A stretch of 64,000 nt of DNA from Pseudomonas farsensis (GCF_014268805.2 NZ_JABWRF020000001.1:1436001-1500000); one strand, 5' to 3'; shown: positions 1-8,820, numbered from the stretch's first letter. Translations and numbers: made by a program. Notes: generated by a model not told the origin, from the sequence alone.

Positions 1-23
1 GGGGCAGGGGTAGGCGCGGTCAT
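1..23 (-). CDS. 5' end of an unidentified gene running off the left edge
   Basis: An ATG on the minus strand at 23 opens a frame reading M-T-A-P-T-P-A-P to the edge. An AT-rich stretch with an AGAGAC-like purine run lies upstream (about 30-55), which would fit a promoter and weak ribosome site. Only eight codons are visible, so no function can be given and the gene itself is tentative. Confidence 0.25.
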
Positions 24-122
24 ACAGGCGTCTCTTTTTATAGGTGTGGCAGCTATAACAGAGCGTGCAGCCGTTTCAGGTATGAACATCGCGACCTTGA
101 GGTTAGCGCCCGATCACCTTAT

Positions 123-608
123 TCAGCTTTGTGGCTTTTTCAGGCCTGTCCACAGCAGCACACCGGCACCGGCCATGATCGCAATGTCGGCGAGGTTGAA
201 CACGCCGGTGTGCAGCGGCCCGAGGTTGAGCACCAGGTAGTCGACCACATGGCCGTCGCGGGTCACCCGGTCGATCAGGTTGGCAATACCGCCCATGGCG
301 ATGAAATACGCCGCACCTGCCTTGAGGGGGGTGGCTGCCCAGTTGCGCAGTGCCCAGACAATCGCCCAGCAGCACACCACGCCAACCATGGCCACGAAGA
401 TCAATTGCTTTACCAGCGGCGACAGGCCGGCGCCCAGGCTCAGGAAGGCGCCGGGGTTCAGGCTCAGCGCCACATCCAGCCAGGCATGCTGGTTGCCGAA
501 CACATAGCTGTGGGACTTGAGGCCTACCAGGGCGATGAGCTTGACCCACTGGTCGAGCATGATGAAAGCGACACCCAGGATCAGGGTGAGGGTACGGCTG
601 GAAAGCAT
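123..608 (-). CDS. Signal peptidase II (LspA) family protein, probable paralogue
   Basis: 161 residues, the usual LspA length, with four hydrophobic segments (about 7-30, 66-90, 96-112, 135-156). LspA cleaves the signal peptide of diacylglyceryl-modified prolipoproteins in the inner membrane. The family signature is present: an N-L-I-D-R box at 110-114, the first catalytic Asp in VVDY (D123) and the second in FNLAD (D141). The housekeeping lspA of pseudomonads normally lies in ileS-lspA-fkpB; none of those genes is here, so this is probably a second copy. The start is the ATG at 608. Family assignment is firm; the paralogue status is inferred from context. Confidence 0.85.
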   Translation of the reverse strand: MLSSRTLTLILGVAFIMLDQWVKLIALVGLKSHSYVFGNQHAWLDVALSLNPGAFLSLGAGLSPLVKQLIFVAMVGVVCCWAIVWALRNWAATPLKAGAAYFIAMGGIANLIDRVTRDGHVVDYLVLNLGPLHTGVFNLADIAIMAGAGVLLWTGLKKPQS

Positions 609-730
609 GCAGGCGGTTCCTTCGCTGCGCAGGTCATGGCGGGGTTGCCGGCAGCGCGGCGAAGATAGCGCAGGCGTGGCCTGAACGAAAGGTCCGAGCG
701 CCAGGGCAGTGGCTGGCCTATAGATGCAGA

Positions 731-752
731 AAGGGCGCCAGATGGCGCCCTT
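731..752 (-). terminator. Hairpin downstream of the carboxynorspermidine dehydrogenase gene
   Basis: A perfect 9-bp inverted repeat (AAGGGCGCC / GGCGCCCTT, 4-nt loop) lies 13 bases beyond the stop codon at 765. Read on the minus strand it is followed by TTTCTGC, a short imperfect U-tract. It is a plausible Rho-independent terminator for the two-gene polyamine unit. Confidence 0.6.
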
Positions 753-764
753 GCGGTGTGTTAC

Positions 765-2009
765 TCAGGCTTCAGCGTCCCACGGACGGTCGCCTTTTTC
801 ATCTTTGACACGGGTCGGCAGGCCCATTACATCAAGCGCCCTGAGGAACGGCTCGGCTGGCAGTTCCTCGACGTTGACCATGCGCCCGGCATCCCACTCG
901 CCGCGGGCAACCAACAGCGCCGCAGCGACTGGCGGCACGCCAGCGGTGTAGGAAATGCCCTGGCTGTCGGTTTCGGCGTAGGCCTCTTCGTGGTCAGCCA
1001 CGTTGTAGATGAACACCTCGCGCGGCTGGCCGTCCTTGGTGCCTTTGACCAGGTCGCCGATGCAGGTCTTGCCGGTGTAGCCCGGGGCCAGCGAGGCTGG
1101 GTCCGGCAGCACGGCCTTGACCACTTTCAGCGGTACCACTTCCAGGCCTTCGGCGGTCTTGACCGGTTGCTCGCTGAGCAGGCCGAGGTTTTTCAGCACG
1201 GTGAACACATTGATGTAGTGCTCGCCAAAGCTCATCCAGAACCGCACGTTCGGCACGCCGAGATTCTTCGAGATCGAGTGCACTTCGTCGTGGCCGGTCA
1301 GGTACAGGTTCTGCGAACCCACTACCGGCAGGTCGTCGGTGCGCTTGACCTCGAACATGCTGTTGCTGGTCCACTGGCTGTTCTGCCAGCTCCAGACTTG
1401 CCCGGTAAACTCACGGAAGTTGATTTCCGGGTCGAAGTTGGTGGCGAAGTACTTGCCGTGGGACCCGGCATTGACGTCGAGAATGTCGATCGAATCAATG
1501 CGGTCGAAATACTGCTGCTGCGCAAGTTTTGCGTAGCTGTTCACCACACCCGGGTCGAAACCGACGCCGAGAATGGCGGTAATGTTCTTCTGCTGGCATT
1601 CCTCGAGGTGTTTCCACTCGTAGTTGCCGTACCAGGGCGGGGTTTCGCAGATCTTGCCCGGTTCTTCGTGAATTGCGGTGTCCAGATAAGCCACACCGGT
1701 ATCGATGCAGGCACGCAGCACCGACATGTTAAGGAACGCTGAGCCTACGTTGATCACGATCTGCGATTCGGTTTCGCGGATCAGTGCCTTGGTTGCCTCG
1801 ACATCGAGGGCGTTTAGCGAGAAGGCCTGGATGTCGGCGGGTACCTTGAGGCTACCCTTGGCCTTGACGCTGTCGATGATGGCCTGGCATTTGGAGATGT
1901 TCCGTGACGCAATCGCAATACGACCCAGTTCGTCGTTATGCTGTGCGCACTTGTGGGCCACCACCTTGGCGACACCTCCTGCACCAATGATAAGAACGTT
2001 CTTCTTCAA
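765..2009 (-). CDS. Carboxynorspermidine/carboxyspermidine dehydrogenase (saccharopine dehydrogenase family)
   Basis: 414 residues, typical of the family. It begins with a Rossmann NAD(P) site (IIGAGGVAKVV, about 7-17), as in saccharopine dehydrogenase-like enzymes. The enzyme condenses aspartate semialdehyde with a diamine to carboxy(nor)spermidine, the first step of the alternative spermidine route. The decarboxylase NspC is encoded 32 bp upstream on the same strand and the two should be cotranscribed. The start is unusual: TTG at 2009, with AAGGAG at 2021-2026 eleven bases away, and a three-codon ATG-GGA-TAA mini-ORF lying between them and ending just before the TTG. Function is strong from sequence and neighbour together. 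Confidence 0.88.
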   Translation of the reverse strand: MKKNVLIIGAGGVAKVVAHKCAQHNDELGRIAIASRNISKCQAIIDSVKAKGSLKVPADIQAFSLNALDVEATKALIRETESQIVINVGSAFLNMSVLRACIDTGVAYLDTAIHEEPGKICETPPWYGNYEWKHLEECQQKNITAILGVGFDPGVVNSYAKLAQQQYFDRIDSIDILDVNAGSHGKYFATNFDPEINFREFTGQVWSWQNSQWTSNSMFEVKRTDDLPVVGSQNLYLTGHDEVHSISKNLGVPNVRFWMSFGEHYINVFTVLKNLGLLSEQPVKTAEGLEVVPLKVVKAVLPDPASLAPGYTGKTCIGDLVKGTKDGQPREVFIYNVADHEEAYAETDSQGISYTAGVPPVAAALLVARGEWDAGRMVNVEELPAEPFLRALDVMGLPTRVKDEKGDRPWDAEA

Positions 2010-2041
2010 TTTATCCCATGCTCCTTACTGTGGTAGCCGTC

Positions 2042-3139
2042 TTAGGACAGGCTGGAAACGTAGTCGTCGAAACCGAACTCGCGCACTACTTCGACGCTGC
2101 CGTCGAGTTGCTTGACCGCGATGGAAGGCATTTTCAGACCGTTGAACCAGTTTTTCTTGACCATGGTGTAGCCCGCCGTGTCGATGAACGACAGGCGATC
2201 GCCGATGGCCAGGGGTTTGTCGAACTGGTACTCGCCGAAGATGTCACCGGCCAGGCACGATTTGCCGCAGACCATATAGGTGTGCTCGCCATCGTTGGGG
2301 GCCATCTTGGCGTTGAGGCGGTAGATCAGCAGGTCGAGCAGGTGTGCTTCGATCGAGCTGTCGACTACGGCCAGGTGCTTGCCGTTGTACAGGGTGTCGA
2401 GCACTGTCACTTCCAGCGAGGCGCTGTTGGTGATGGCCGCTTCGCCAGGCTCCAGGTAAACCTGCACGCCGTACTGCTCGGAGAATGCCTTCAGGCGCGC
2501 GCAGAACGCCTCCACGGCATAGTCTTCGCCGGTGAAGTGGATGCCGCCACCCAGGCTTACCCATTCGACCTTGTGCAGCAGGTGGCCGAAGCGCTCTTCG
2601 ATGTGGCTGAGCATTTTGTCGAACAGGCCGAAGTCGCCGTTCTCGCAGTTGTTGTGGAACATGAAACCGGAAATCTGCTCGATGACCTGCTCGATTTTCA
2701 CCGGGTCCCATTCGCCCAGACGGCTGAAGGGGCGCGCAGGGTCTGCCAGCAGGTAATCGGAGCTGCTGACCTGTGGGTTGACACGCAGGCCGCGGACCTT
2801 GCCTTGGGACTGTTCGGCGAAGCGTTGCAGCTGGCCGATCGAGTTGAAGATGATCTTGTCGCAGTTTTCGAGCATCTCTTCGACTTCATCGTCGGCCCAG
2901 GCCACGCTGTAGGCGTGGGTTTCGCCGGCAAACTTCTGGCGGCCGAGCTTGAGCTCGAACAGCGAAGACGACGTGGTGCCGTCCATGTACTGCTGCATCA
3001 GGTCGAACACCGACCAGGTGGCGAAGCACTTGAGGGCAAGCAGGGCCTTGGCACCGGATTTTTCGCGCACGTAGGCGATTTTTTCCATGTTGCCCAGCAG
3101 CTTTTGTTTATCGATGAGGTAGTACGGCGTTTTGATCAT
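2042..3139 (-). CDS. nspC: Carboxynorspermidine decarboxylase
   Basis: 365 residues, matching the fold-III PLP decarboxylases related to ornithine/diaminopimelate decarboxylase. The PLP-binding lysine is expected in the N-terminal LLALKCFAT segment (about residues 33-41); a glycine-rich phosphate loop (SLGGGIHF) and the C-terminal CGKSCLAGD box carrying the substrate-side Cys/Asp are visible. It removes CO2 from carboxynorspermidine or carboxyspermidine to give the triamine. It is first in the unit, followed after 32 bp by the dehydrogenase gene. No strong Shine-Dalgarno site precedes the ATG at 3139. The real product (spermidine or norspermidine) cannot be told from sequence. Confidence 0.9.
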   Translation of the reverse strand: MIKTPYYLIDKQKLLGNMEKIAYVREKSGAKALLALKCFATWSVFDLMQQYMDGTTSSSLFELKLGRQKFAGETHAYSVAWADDEVEEMLENCDKIIFNSIGQLQRFAEQSQGKVRGLRVNPQVSSSDYLLADPARPFSRLGEWDPVKIEQVIEQISGFMFHNNCENGDFGLFDKMLSHIEERFGHLLHKVEWVSLGGGIHFTGEDYAVEAFCARLKAFSEQYGVQVYLEPGEAAITNSASLEVTVLDTLYNGKHLAVVDSSIEAHLLDLLIYRLNAKMAPNDGEHTYMVCGKSCLAGDIFGEYQFDKPLAIGDRLSFIDTAGYTMVKKNWFNGLKMPSIAVKQLDGSVEVVREFGFDDYVSSLS

Positions 3140-3372
3140 CTAATAGGCCCCCGGCCAGGCCGGCCAAAAAAAGGACACGCATTGTGCCTTCACTTGCCAC
3201 AGTTCGAAAGGGCGCAGGGCGCTTTTCGTCGAGTTGCGTAGGATTTGCGCCGGTGGCGTCTTCAGCAAAACGGCGGGTGCAGTTGAACAGAGGATTGTGA
3301 CCGTACAACTGTTCAGGGAATCATCGAGCTTTTGAGTGGTCTTTGCTGGCACACAAGTCAAGGGACCCGACC

Positions 3373-3948
3373 ATGCGTCTGCACGTCTATTTACTCGCCT
3401 TGCCGCTGTTGGCCGGCTGTCAGTACTTGCCCCGTACCGAGTATTTCACCGCACCGCAAAACGAGCCGAACCCGGCGTTCATACGCATCATCAACTTCAC
3501 CCAGCATGCCAGCATCTATCAGTACAGCAATGGCGTGCGCTCAGGCGGGGTGGTGCGTACCGGGCCCTTGCCGTTCATTCACACCCAGGACATCGGCATG
3601 CCCAAAGCCGGCCAGGACCTGACCTTCGACTTTTATGAAACCGCTGTGCACCCAGGTAAAGAAACCGAGGTTTACATGAGCTGGGAAGGCGAAAAAACGC
3701 GTTATTGCTTCGTCACCGCCAAGTTCACACCCCAGCCCGGTCGTTATTATCAGTTCCGCATGACGTCCGGCGACGAGGGGTCTTGCAAGCTTTTCCCGAC
3801 AACCGTTGAACAGGGTGCTGACGGGGCCTGGACGCTCAAGCCAAACCCCGATGTGACCTACCCCGATGGCGGCCCGGAGAGAACAACCTCATACGGCAAC
3901 GACCTGTACCGCGACCCGAACTACAAGCCGTTCGTGCCACCTACCTGA
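3373..3948 (+). CDS. Predicted lipoprotein of unknown function
   Basis: 191 residues starting at the ATG at 3373, preceded by AAGGGA at 3359-3364. The N-terminus is a short hydrophobic signal ending in a lipobox LLAGC (Cys16), so it should be a lipidated envelope protein. The remainder is rich in aromatic residues and beta-strand-like, with no motif I recognise. An upstream in-frame start at 3343 would put charged residues before the signal and is rejected. It is divergent from nspC across about 230 bp. Confidence 0.75.
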   Translation: MRLHVYLLALPLLAGCQYLPRTEYFTAPQNEPNPAFIRIINFTQHASIYQYSNGVRSGGVVRTGPLPFIHTQDIGMPKAGQDLTFDFYETAVHPGKETEVYMSWEGEKTRYCFVTAKFTPQPGRYYQFRMTSGDEGSCKLFPTTVEQGADGAWTLKPNPDVTYPDGGPERTTSYGNDLYRDPNYKPFVPPT

Positions 3949-4019
3949 TCCCTTGGCCTTCCCATGGGGCAAGCGTGGCGTTAGCCTGCTGTGACCTCAG
4001 CCAATAGAATTTGCACCCC

Positions 4020-4913
4020 ATGCCTGCCGGATTCCCAGCGCTGCCGTCGCTCAATGCGCTGCGCATGTTCGAGGTGGCCGCCCGCCAGCTCAATTTTCGC
4101 CTTGCCGCCGAGGAACTGGGTGTGACCCAGGCTGCCGTGGCGCAGCAGATTCGGGGCCTGGAGGCGAGCCTGCAAGTGCGCCTGTTCGAGCGTCTGCCGC
4201 GTGGCCTGGGCCTGACCGATGCTGGGCGCGCCTATAGCACCAGCGTGCGTAGCGGCCTGGCGATAATCGATGAGGCAACCCAGTTGCTGCGGCCGCAGCC
4301 ATTGCAACTGACCGTCAGCGTGACCCCCACCTTTGCCTCGAAGTGGCTGATCCCAAGGCTTGGCCATTTTGCCGATGCCCACCCCGATATCGACCTGCGG
4401 CTGCTGGCCACCGACCGGCTCTCGCACTTTCACACCGATGCGGTAGACCTGGCTGTACGCTACGGCACACCGCCGTTCGGCGCCGGCTTGAACGTCGAGA
4501 TGTTGATGCAGCCGCACGTGGTGGCGGTCGCGAGCCCCGGATTGCTGGGCGAGAAGGGCCGTCCCGATAGCTTCGAAGCCCTGCAACGTTTCGTAGCCTT
4601 GCACGATGCCCATGACTATTGGCCCGCGTTCAGCGCTGCGGTGTTTCCCGGCCACCCGCCGGCAACGGCACGCAATGTGCGTTTCAACCAGACGTCGCTG
4701 GCCATCGAGGCCGCTGTGGCCGGGCAAGGTATTACCTTGGCCAGCCGTGCTTTCGTCGAGGCCGACCTGGCGGCGGGCAGGCTTGAGCAGGTATTCAGCT
4801 TGCAGTGGCGGCTGGACAAGGCGTTTTACCTGGTCTGGCCACGCAAGGCTCAGGCTGGGGATGCGCTGCGGGTGGTCAGGGATTGGCTCCGGCAGCAGGC
4901 AGCCAATAGCTGA
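4020..4913 (+). CDS. LysR-type regulator, GcvA-like
   Basis: 297 residues. The N-terminal winged helix-turn-helix is clear (LNALRMFEVAARQLNF then AAEELGVTQAAVAQQIRGLE, about 11-52), followed by a substrate-binding domain with the VSVTPTFASKWLIPRL start typical of the GcvA subgroup. I chose ATG 4020 over the TTG at 4011. The SDR gene follows 91 bp downstream on the same strand and is a plausible target; LysR proteins more often control a divergent gene, so this link is an inference. Confidence 0.85.
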   Translation: MPAGFPALPSLNALRMFEVAARQLNFRLAAEELGVTQAAVAQQIRGLEASLQVRLFERLPRGLGLTDAGRAYSTSVRSGLAIIDEATQLLRPQPLQLTVSVTPTFASKWLIPRLGHFADAHPDIDLRLLATDRLSHFHTDAVDLAVRYGTPPFGAGLNVEMLMQPHVVAVASPGLLGEKGRPDSFEALQRFVALHDAHDYWPAFSAAVFPGHPPATARNVRFNQTSLAIEAAVAGQGITLASRAFVEADLAAGRLEQVFSLQWRLDKAFYLVWPRKAQAGDALRVVRDWLRQQAANS

Positions 4914-5004
4914 GCTACTGGCTGACGCTTGCTGCGCTGTCTGCCTGCCTCTGCACCTGGCTGCTAGGGTGACTGCACTCGAACGCAGTTCATCAGGAGG
5001 CAGC

Positions 5005-5709
5005 ATGTCAGTTCAGAAAGTGGCAATCATCACCGCCGGCGGCAGCGGCATGGGCGCAGCAGCGGCGCGGCGCCTGGCCGCCGATGGCTTCAAGGTGGGC
5101 ATTCTGTCGTCCTCGGGCAAAGGCGAGGCGCTGGCGGCCGAGCTGGGCGGCATTGGTGTCACGGGCAGCAACCAGTCGGTCGACGACCTGCAACGCCTGG
5201 TCGATGCGGTAATGGCCAAGTGGGGGCGGGTGGATGTGCTGGTCAATAGCGCAGGCCACGGCCCGCGCGCACCGATTCTGCAGATCAGCGATGATGACTG
5301 GCATACGGGCATGGAGGTGTACTTGCTCAATGTAATCCGCCCGGCGCGGCTGGTAACGCCGATCATGCAGCAGCAAAAGGGCGGGGTGATCATCAACATC
5401 TCGACCGCCTGGGCCTTCGAACCCAGCGAGATGTTCCCCACATCGGCCGTGTTCCGTGCGGGGCTTGCGGCATTCAGCAAGATATTCGCCGACACCTACG
5501 CGGCCGACAATGTGCGCATCAACAACGTATTGCCGGGCTGGATCGACAGCTTGCCGGCCACCGAGCAACGCCGCGACATGGTGCCGCTCAAGCGCTATGG
5601 CACCAGCGAGGAAATTGCTGCGACGGTAGCGTTCCTGGCAAGCGATGGGGCGGCGTATATCACCGGCCAGAACCTTAAGGTCGATGGCGGGCTGACTCGA
5701 AGCGTTTAA
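5005..5709 (+). CDS. Short-chain dehydrogenase/reductase family protein lacking the catalytic Tyr and Lys
   Basis: 234 residues with an SDR Rossmann fold: TAGGSGMG cofactor loop (10-17, first Gly is Ala), LVNSAG (79-84), and a C-terminal YITGQNLKVDGG. A strong AGGAGG at 4995-5000 supports ATG 5005. Aligned without gaps to the other SDR of this window (43890-44657), the catalytic Ser is Thr134, the catalytic Tyr is Ser147 and the catalytic Lys is Arg151 (segment SAVFRAG against YSITKAA). The protein therefore may not be a classical oxidoreductase; it could bind NAD(P)H or use another mechanism. It follows a LysR gene. Confidence 0.82.
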   Translation: MSVQKVAIITAGGSGMGAAAARRLAADGFKVGILSSSGKGEALAAELGGIGVTGSNQSVDDLQRLVDAVMAKWGRVDVLVNSAGHGPRAPILQISDDDWHTGMEVYLLNVIRPARLVTPIMQQQKGGVIINISTAWAFEPSEMFPTSAVFRAGLAAFSKIFADTYAADNVRINNVLPGWIDSLPATEQRRDMVPLKRYGTSEEIAATVAFLASDGAAYITGQNLKVDGGLTRSV

Positions 5710-5790
5710 TGCAACCTAATGCAGATTCCGTGGTCCGACGACTCCGAGGCCGCAATCGGCCTCGTTCATTTTCGGGAAAAGGAGTTTTGC

Positions 5791-6132
5791 ATGTTCTCAG
5801 CACGGATCAGCGCTGCGGCGCTCTGCGTGGCAACACTTGGCCTTGGCAACGTCGCTCTGGCCAGCTCGCAGGCAGAGAACCACCAGGTAGCGGTCACCAT
5901 CGTTGCCATGGAGCAGGTCTGCAACAAGGCCGTACCCGGCCTGAATGGCACAGTCGCCAACCTGCTGGCCAAGGAGCCTGTCGAGGCGCCGCTGAAGGCC
6001 GAGATTCTGAAAGTGCAGTCCGAGCCGCAGTACAAGGCTGAAGTTGACGGCATGGTTACTCAACTCTCTGGCTCGCCGCTGGGCAAAATGGCGGTGGAGA
6101 AGGGTACCTGCAACGGCTACGCCGCCAAGTAA
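5791..6132 (+). CDS. Small secreted protein of unknown function
   Basis: 113 residues from ATG 5791, with AAAAGGAG at 5777-5784 deciding the start over an upstream in-frame ATG at 5719. The first ~24 residues form a Sec signal ending near ALASSQA, so a periplasmic product of about 90 residues is expected. Two cysteines (one in EQVCNKA, one near the end in GTCNGY) could form a disulphide. It resembles small exported proteins found across Pseudomonas but I cannot name a function. Confidence 0.7.
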   Translation: MFSARISAAALCVATLGLGNVALASSQAENHQVAVTIVAMEQVCNKAVPGLNGTVANLLAKEPVEAPLKAEILKVQSEPQYKAEVDGMVTQLSGSPLGKMAVEKGTCNGYAAK

Positions 6133-6159
6133 GGCCTATGTCTGGCCAGGCACCTAAAT

Positions 6160-6274
6160 TGTAGGAGCGGCCTTGCGCCGCGATGGGCTGCGAAGCGGCC
6201 CCAGGATATGTGCACCCAGCTGATATCGCCGGGGCCGCAAAGCGGCCCTTTCGCGACACAAGGCCGCTCCTACA
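6160..6274. repeat. REP/BIME-like inverted repeat pair
   Basis: Outer arms TGTAGGAGCGGCCTTG (6160-6175) and CAAGGCCGCTCCTACA (6259-6274) are exact reverse complements. Inside, GAAGCGGCC (6192-6200) and GGCCGCAAAGCGGCC (6233-6247) add further palindromes. The GTAGGAGCGG core is typical of the repetitive extragenic palindromes of P. putida-group genomes. It sits between two convergent genes, the usual place for such elements. Confidence 0.7.
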
Positions 6275-6315
6275 GCGCATAGCGTTCGCATCGACCGTCC
6301 AAGCCCGGAGCCTAT

Positions 6316-7182
6316 CTAGCCTCGGGCGCTATACCTGCGGCGTTTTTTCTCATACATGTCGCCATCGGCATGGCTGAGCAGCGCGTCTGCATCCAAGCCA
6401 TCTGCCGGGTAGCAGGCCACGCCAATGCTGCACGATGGCATTGCCAGGCCGCCAAACGCATCGCCCAGCGGCTCGGCCATTACCGCCAGAATCTGCGCCA
6501 TGCGCTCGCTCACCGCGGCAGCGGTGTAGCTGTCGGTGAGCAATATGGTGAACTCGTCGCCGCCCATCCGCGCCACAGTGCCCGAGCGGCCCACGCAGCT
6601 TTCCAGGCGCCGCGCCACCGCGCACAGCACGCGGTCGCCCAAGGCATGGCCGTACAGGTCGTTGATTGCCTTGAAGCCGTTGACATCCAGAAACAACAGC
6701 GCAAGTGGCTGCTGTTGGCGCTGCGCTGCCTGCAACGCAGCCGCCAGGCGCTGATTGAACAGCGAACGGTTGCTCAGCCTTGTCAGCGGGTCGTGATGGG
6801 CAAGAAAACGTAGCTCCTGCTCGGCCTCGGTCAGTGCTGTTACGTTGCGCGCCACGCCAATGCGCGCGCCTACTTCGTCCGACCAGAACGCCGCCCAGAG
6901 GATGTGCACCACCGCGCCGTCCTTGCGGATATAACGGTTGCGAAAGTCAAAGTGGGGCTGGCCGTTCATCACCCGCACAATCGATGCGCGGGTGGCTTCG
7001 AGGTCGTCGGGGTGCATGTAGCGGGTGATCGGTGTGCCGATCAGCTCGCTGGCCTGATAGCCGAGCAGGGCCTCGCAGGCATCGCTGACGAAGACGATGG
7101 CGTTGTCCCGGTCGACCACGAAAACGGCGTCCAGCATCAGGTGGATCAGCCTTGGGTAGAGGGCTTGCAGGTCAACGGGCAT
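6316..7182 (-). CDS. PAS-GGDEF diguanylate cyclase
   Basis: 288 residues from ATG 7182 (an upstream in-frame start at 7224 adds a basic, non-conserved extension). A PAS domain covers about 10-120 (FVVDRDNAIVFVSDACEALLGY, PAC part RNRYIRKDGAVV) and a GGDEF domain about 130-285 with an intact active-site MGGDEF and the HHDPLTRLSNR start. It should make cyclic-di-GMP. No RxxD inhibitory site is seen five residues before GGDEF, and no membrane segment, so it is a cytosolic enzyme presumably tuned by the PAS ligand. No operon partner. Confidence 0.88.
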   Translation of the reverse strand: MPVDLQALYPRLIHLMLDAVFVVDRDNAIVFVSDACEALLGYQASELIGTPITRYMHPDDLEATRASIVRVMNGQPHFDFRNRYIRKDGAVVHILWAAFWSDEVGARIGVARNVTALTEAEQELRFLAHHDPLTRLSNRSLFNQRLAAALQAAQRQQQPLALLFLDVNGFKAINDLYGHALGDRVLCAVARRLESCVGRSGTVARMGGDEFTILLTDSYTAAAVSERMAQILAVMAEPLGDAFGGLAMPSCSIGVACYPADGLDADALLSHADGDMYEKKRRRYSARG

Positions 7183-7395
7183 GGGAGAGGAACGTCCGGT
7201 ACATGGGGCGCGAGCAGCATACACAGGGCAGGGGCGGTTTCACCATGGGCGAAATAGCCGTGCGTCGGCGTCCGGGACAGGTGTCGGCTGGTTAATGATA
7301 TTCGGGAGACGAATATGGAGAGTGCACATTTTCGATTTCCATCCATGATGGCTATGCGGGATCGTCTGCCAACCACTTTTATGCAGAGGCAGACC

Positions 7396-7902
7396 ATGTT
7401 CAGCAAAGCCACTTTTTTTGCGTTCCTTCCGGCAGGCCTGGCCTTGCTGGCCGGCGCAGCACTTCCGTTCCAGGCCGCCAGCAATGCCGCCGTGGGCCGT
7501 GCGCTTGGGCACCCATTGTGGGGCGCGCTGACATCGTTGCTGGTCAGTACCGTGGTTGTGGTGGCGGCGTTGTTGGTGCTGCGGGTTGCGGCGCCCAACC
7601 TGGGCAAGGCGCTACAAGGCCCTTGGTGGCTGTGGATCGGCGGCGTGCTGGGTGCATTGTATGTGGCGGGTGCGGCCGCGCTGACACCCAAGCTTGGCGC
7701 TGGCGGCTTCTTGATGCTGGTCGTTGCCGGACAGATATTCACGGCAGTGGCGGTGGATCACTTCGGTTTGATGGGGCTTGCCGAGAAAGCGGTCAGCATC
7801 GCCAAGGTGTCGGGTGTGCTGTTGATTATGGGTGGCGTGCTGCTGGTGCAGGGCGTCGGCACTTCTGCGCCGGCAGCTGTCGCGGTGCCCGGCGGCAAGT
7901 AG
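7396..7902 (+). CDS. DMT-superfamily inner-membrane protein, YdcZ/DUF606 type
   Basis: 168 residues from ATG 7396, preceded by AGAGG. Five hydrophobic helices are visible, with the DUF606 pattern: a first helix ending PFQAASNAAVGRALG, and a later VVAGQIFTAVAVDHFG-L segment. Proteins of this family are half-size members of the drug/metabolite transporter superfamily; the substrate is unknown. The upstream in-frame extension to 7315 is not membrane-like and was rejected. It ends 6 bp from the convergent LysR gene. Confidence 0.8.
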   Translation: MFSKATFFAFLPAGLALLAGAALPFQAASNAAVGRALGHPLWGALTSLLVSTVVVVAALLVLRVAAPNLGKALQGPWWLWIGGVLGALYVAGAAALTPKLGAGGFLMLVVAGQIFTAVAVDHFGLMGLAEKAVSIAKVSGVLLIMGGVLLVQGVGTSAPAAVAVPGGK

Positions 7903-7908
7903 GCCGGC

Positions 7909-8820
7909 CTAGCCCTGCTGCGGCTGGCTGCAGGCGTATAGCGCTTCGCGCAGCCAGCGGTGCGCGGGGTCGTTGTCCTTGCGCGCGTGCCAGGCCTGCT
8001 GATACGCGATGCGTGGCGCGGTAAAGGGCGGGGCGAAGCGGGCGAGGGTGTCGTAGCGCTCGACCGAGGCTGCCGCGCGGCTGGCGACGGTCAGCACCAG
8101 GTCGGTGCCTGGCAGCACCTCAAGGGCTGCGCTCCAGTGCGGCAACACCAGCGCGATATGGCGGCTGAGCCCGAGGGCGGCGAGGGCGCGCTCGATCTCA
8201 TCGAAGGCATCCGGGCGCATCGCCAAAAGCACATGGGGGCGCGCCAGCCATTGCTCGAGCGGCAGCGCGCCACTGGCTGGCAAGCTGTTGCGGTCTGCCA
8301 CGCTGATGAAGTCCTCGCTGAACAGCGCTTGCAAGGTGATGCCTTCGGGCACGTCGTTGAATACCCCAAGCGCCAGGTCCAGTTCGCCGTCCTGCAACTG
8401 CGCCATCATGACCTCGCGGCTGGCCTGGCTGATGGCCAGGTCGATGCCGGGGGCGTTGCGCCGCAGGAATTTCACCAGCGGCGGCAGGATGATCCGCGAG
8501 GCATAGTCAGACAGCGACAGCCGAAAGCGCCGCTGCGCCGAGGCCGGGTCGAAGTTGGGCGCAGCGAGCAGGCCATTGAGGCTGGCCAGCGCATCCTGCA
8601 GTGGCTTGGCCAGCGACTGGGCACGCGCCGTAAGGACCATGCGGCCTTGCTGGCGCACCAGCAGCGGGTCGTCAAAATGCGTGCGCAACTGCGCCAGCGC
8701 GTGGCTGACAGCGGGCTGGCTGCGGTGCAGGCGAACGGCTGCGCGGGTGACATGCTTTTCGCTGAGCAGCGCGTTGAGCGCCAGCAGCAGGTTCAGGTCG
8801 ATCTTGCGCAGTTCGTCCAT
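7909..8820 (-). CDS. LysR-type regulator, NodD/NahR-like
   Basis: 303 residues from ATG 8820. The N-terminus reads DLNLLLALNALLSEKHVTRAA with a helix-turn-helix LHRSQPAVSHALAQLR, the subgroup arrangement seen in NodD/NahR-type regulators, followed by the substrate-binding domain. A longer frame to 8952 has no better start. Target unknown; the convergent DMT gene is its close neighbour but shares no promoter with it. Confidence 0.85.
   Translation of the reverse strand: MDELRKIDLNLLLALNALLSEKHVTRAAVRLHRSQPAVSHALAQLRTHFDDPLLVRQQGRMVLTARAQSLAKPLQDALASLNGLLAAPNFDPASAQRRFRLSLSDYASRIILPPLVKFLRRNAPGIDLAISQASREVMMAQLQDGELDLALGVFNDVPEGITLQALFSEDFISVADRNSLPASGALPLEQWLARPHVLLAMRPDAFDEIERALAALGLSRHIALVLPHWSAALEVLPGTDLVLTVASRAAASVERYDTLARFAPPFTAPRIAYQQAWHARKDNDPAHRWLREALYACSQPQQG

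Noticed and set aside
756..1742. 328-codon plus-strand frame
   Set aside because: Antisense shadow of the carboxynorspermidine dehydrogenase gene, which is well supported.
2018..3241. 407-codon plus-strand frame
   Set aside because: Antisense shadow of nspC.
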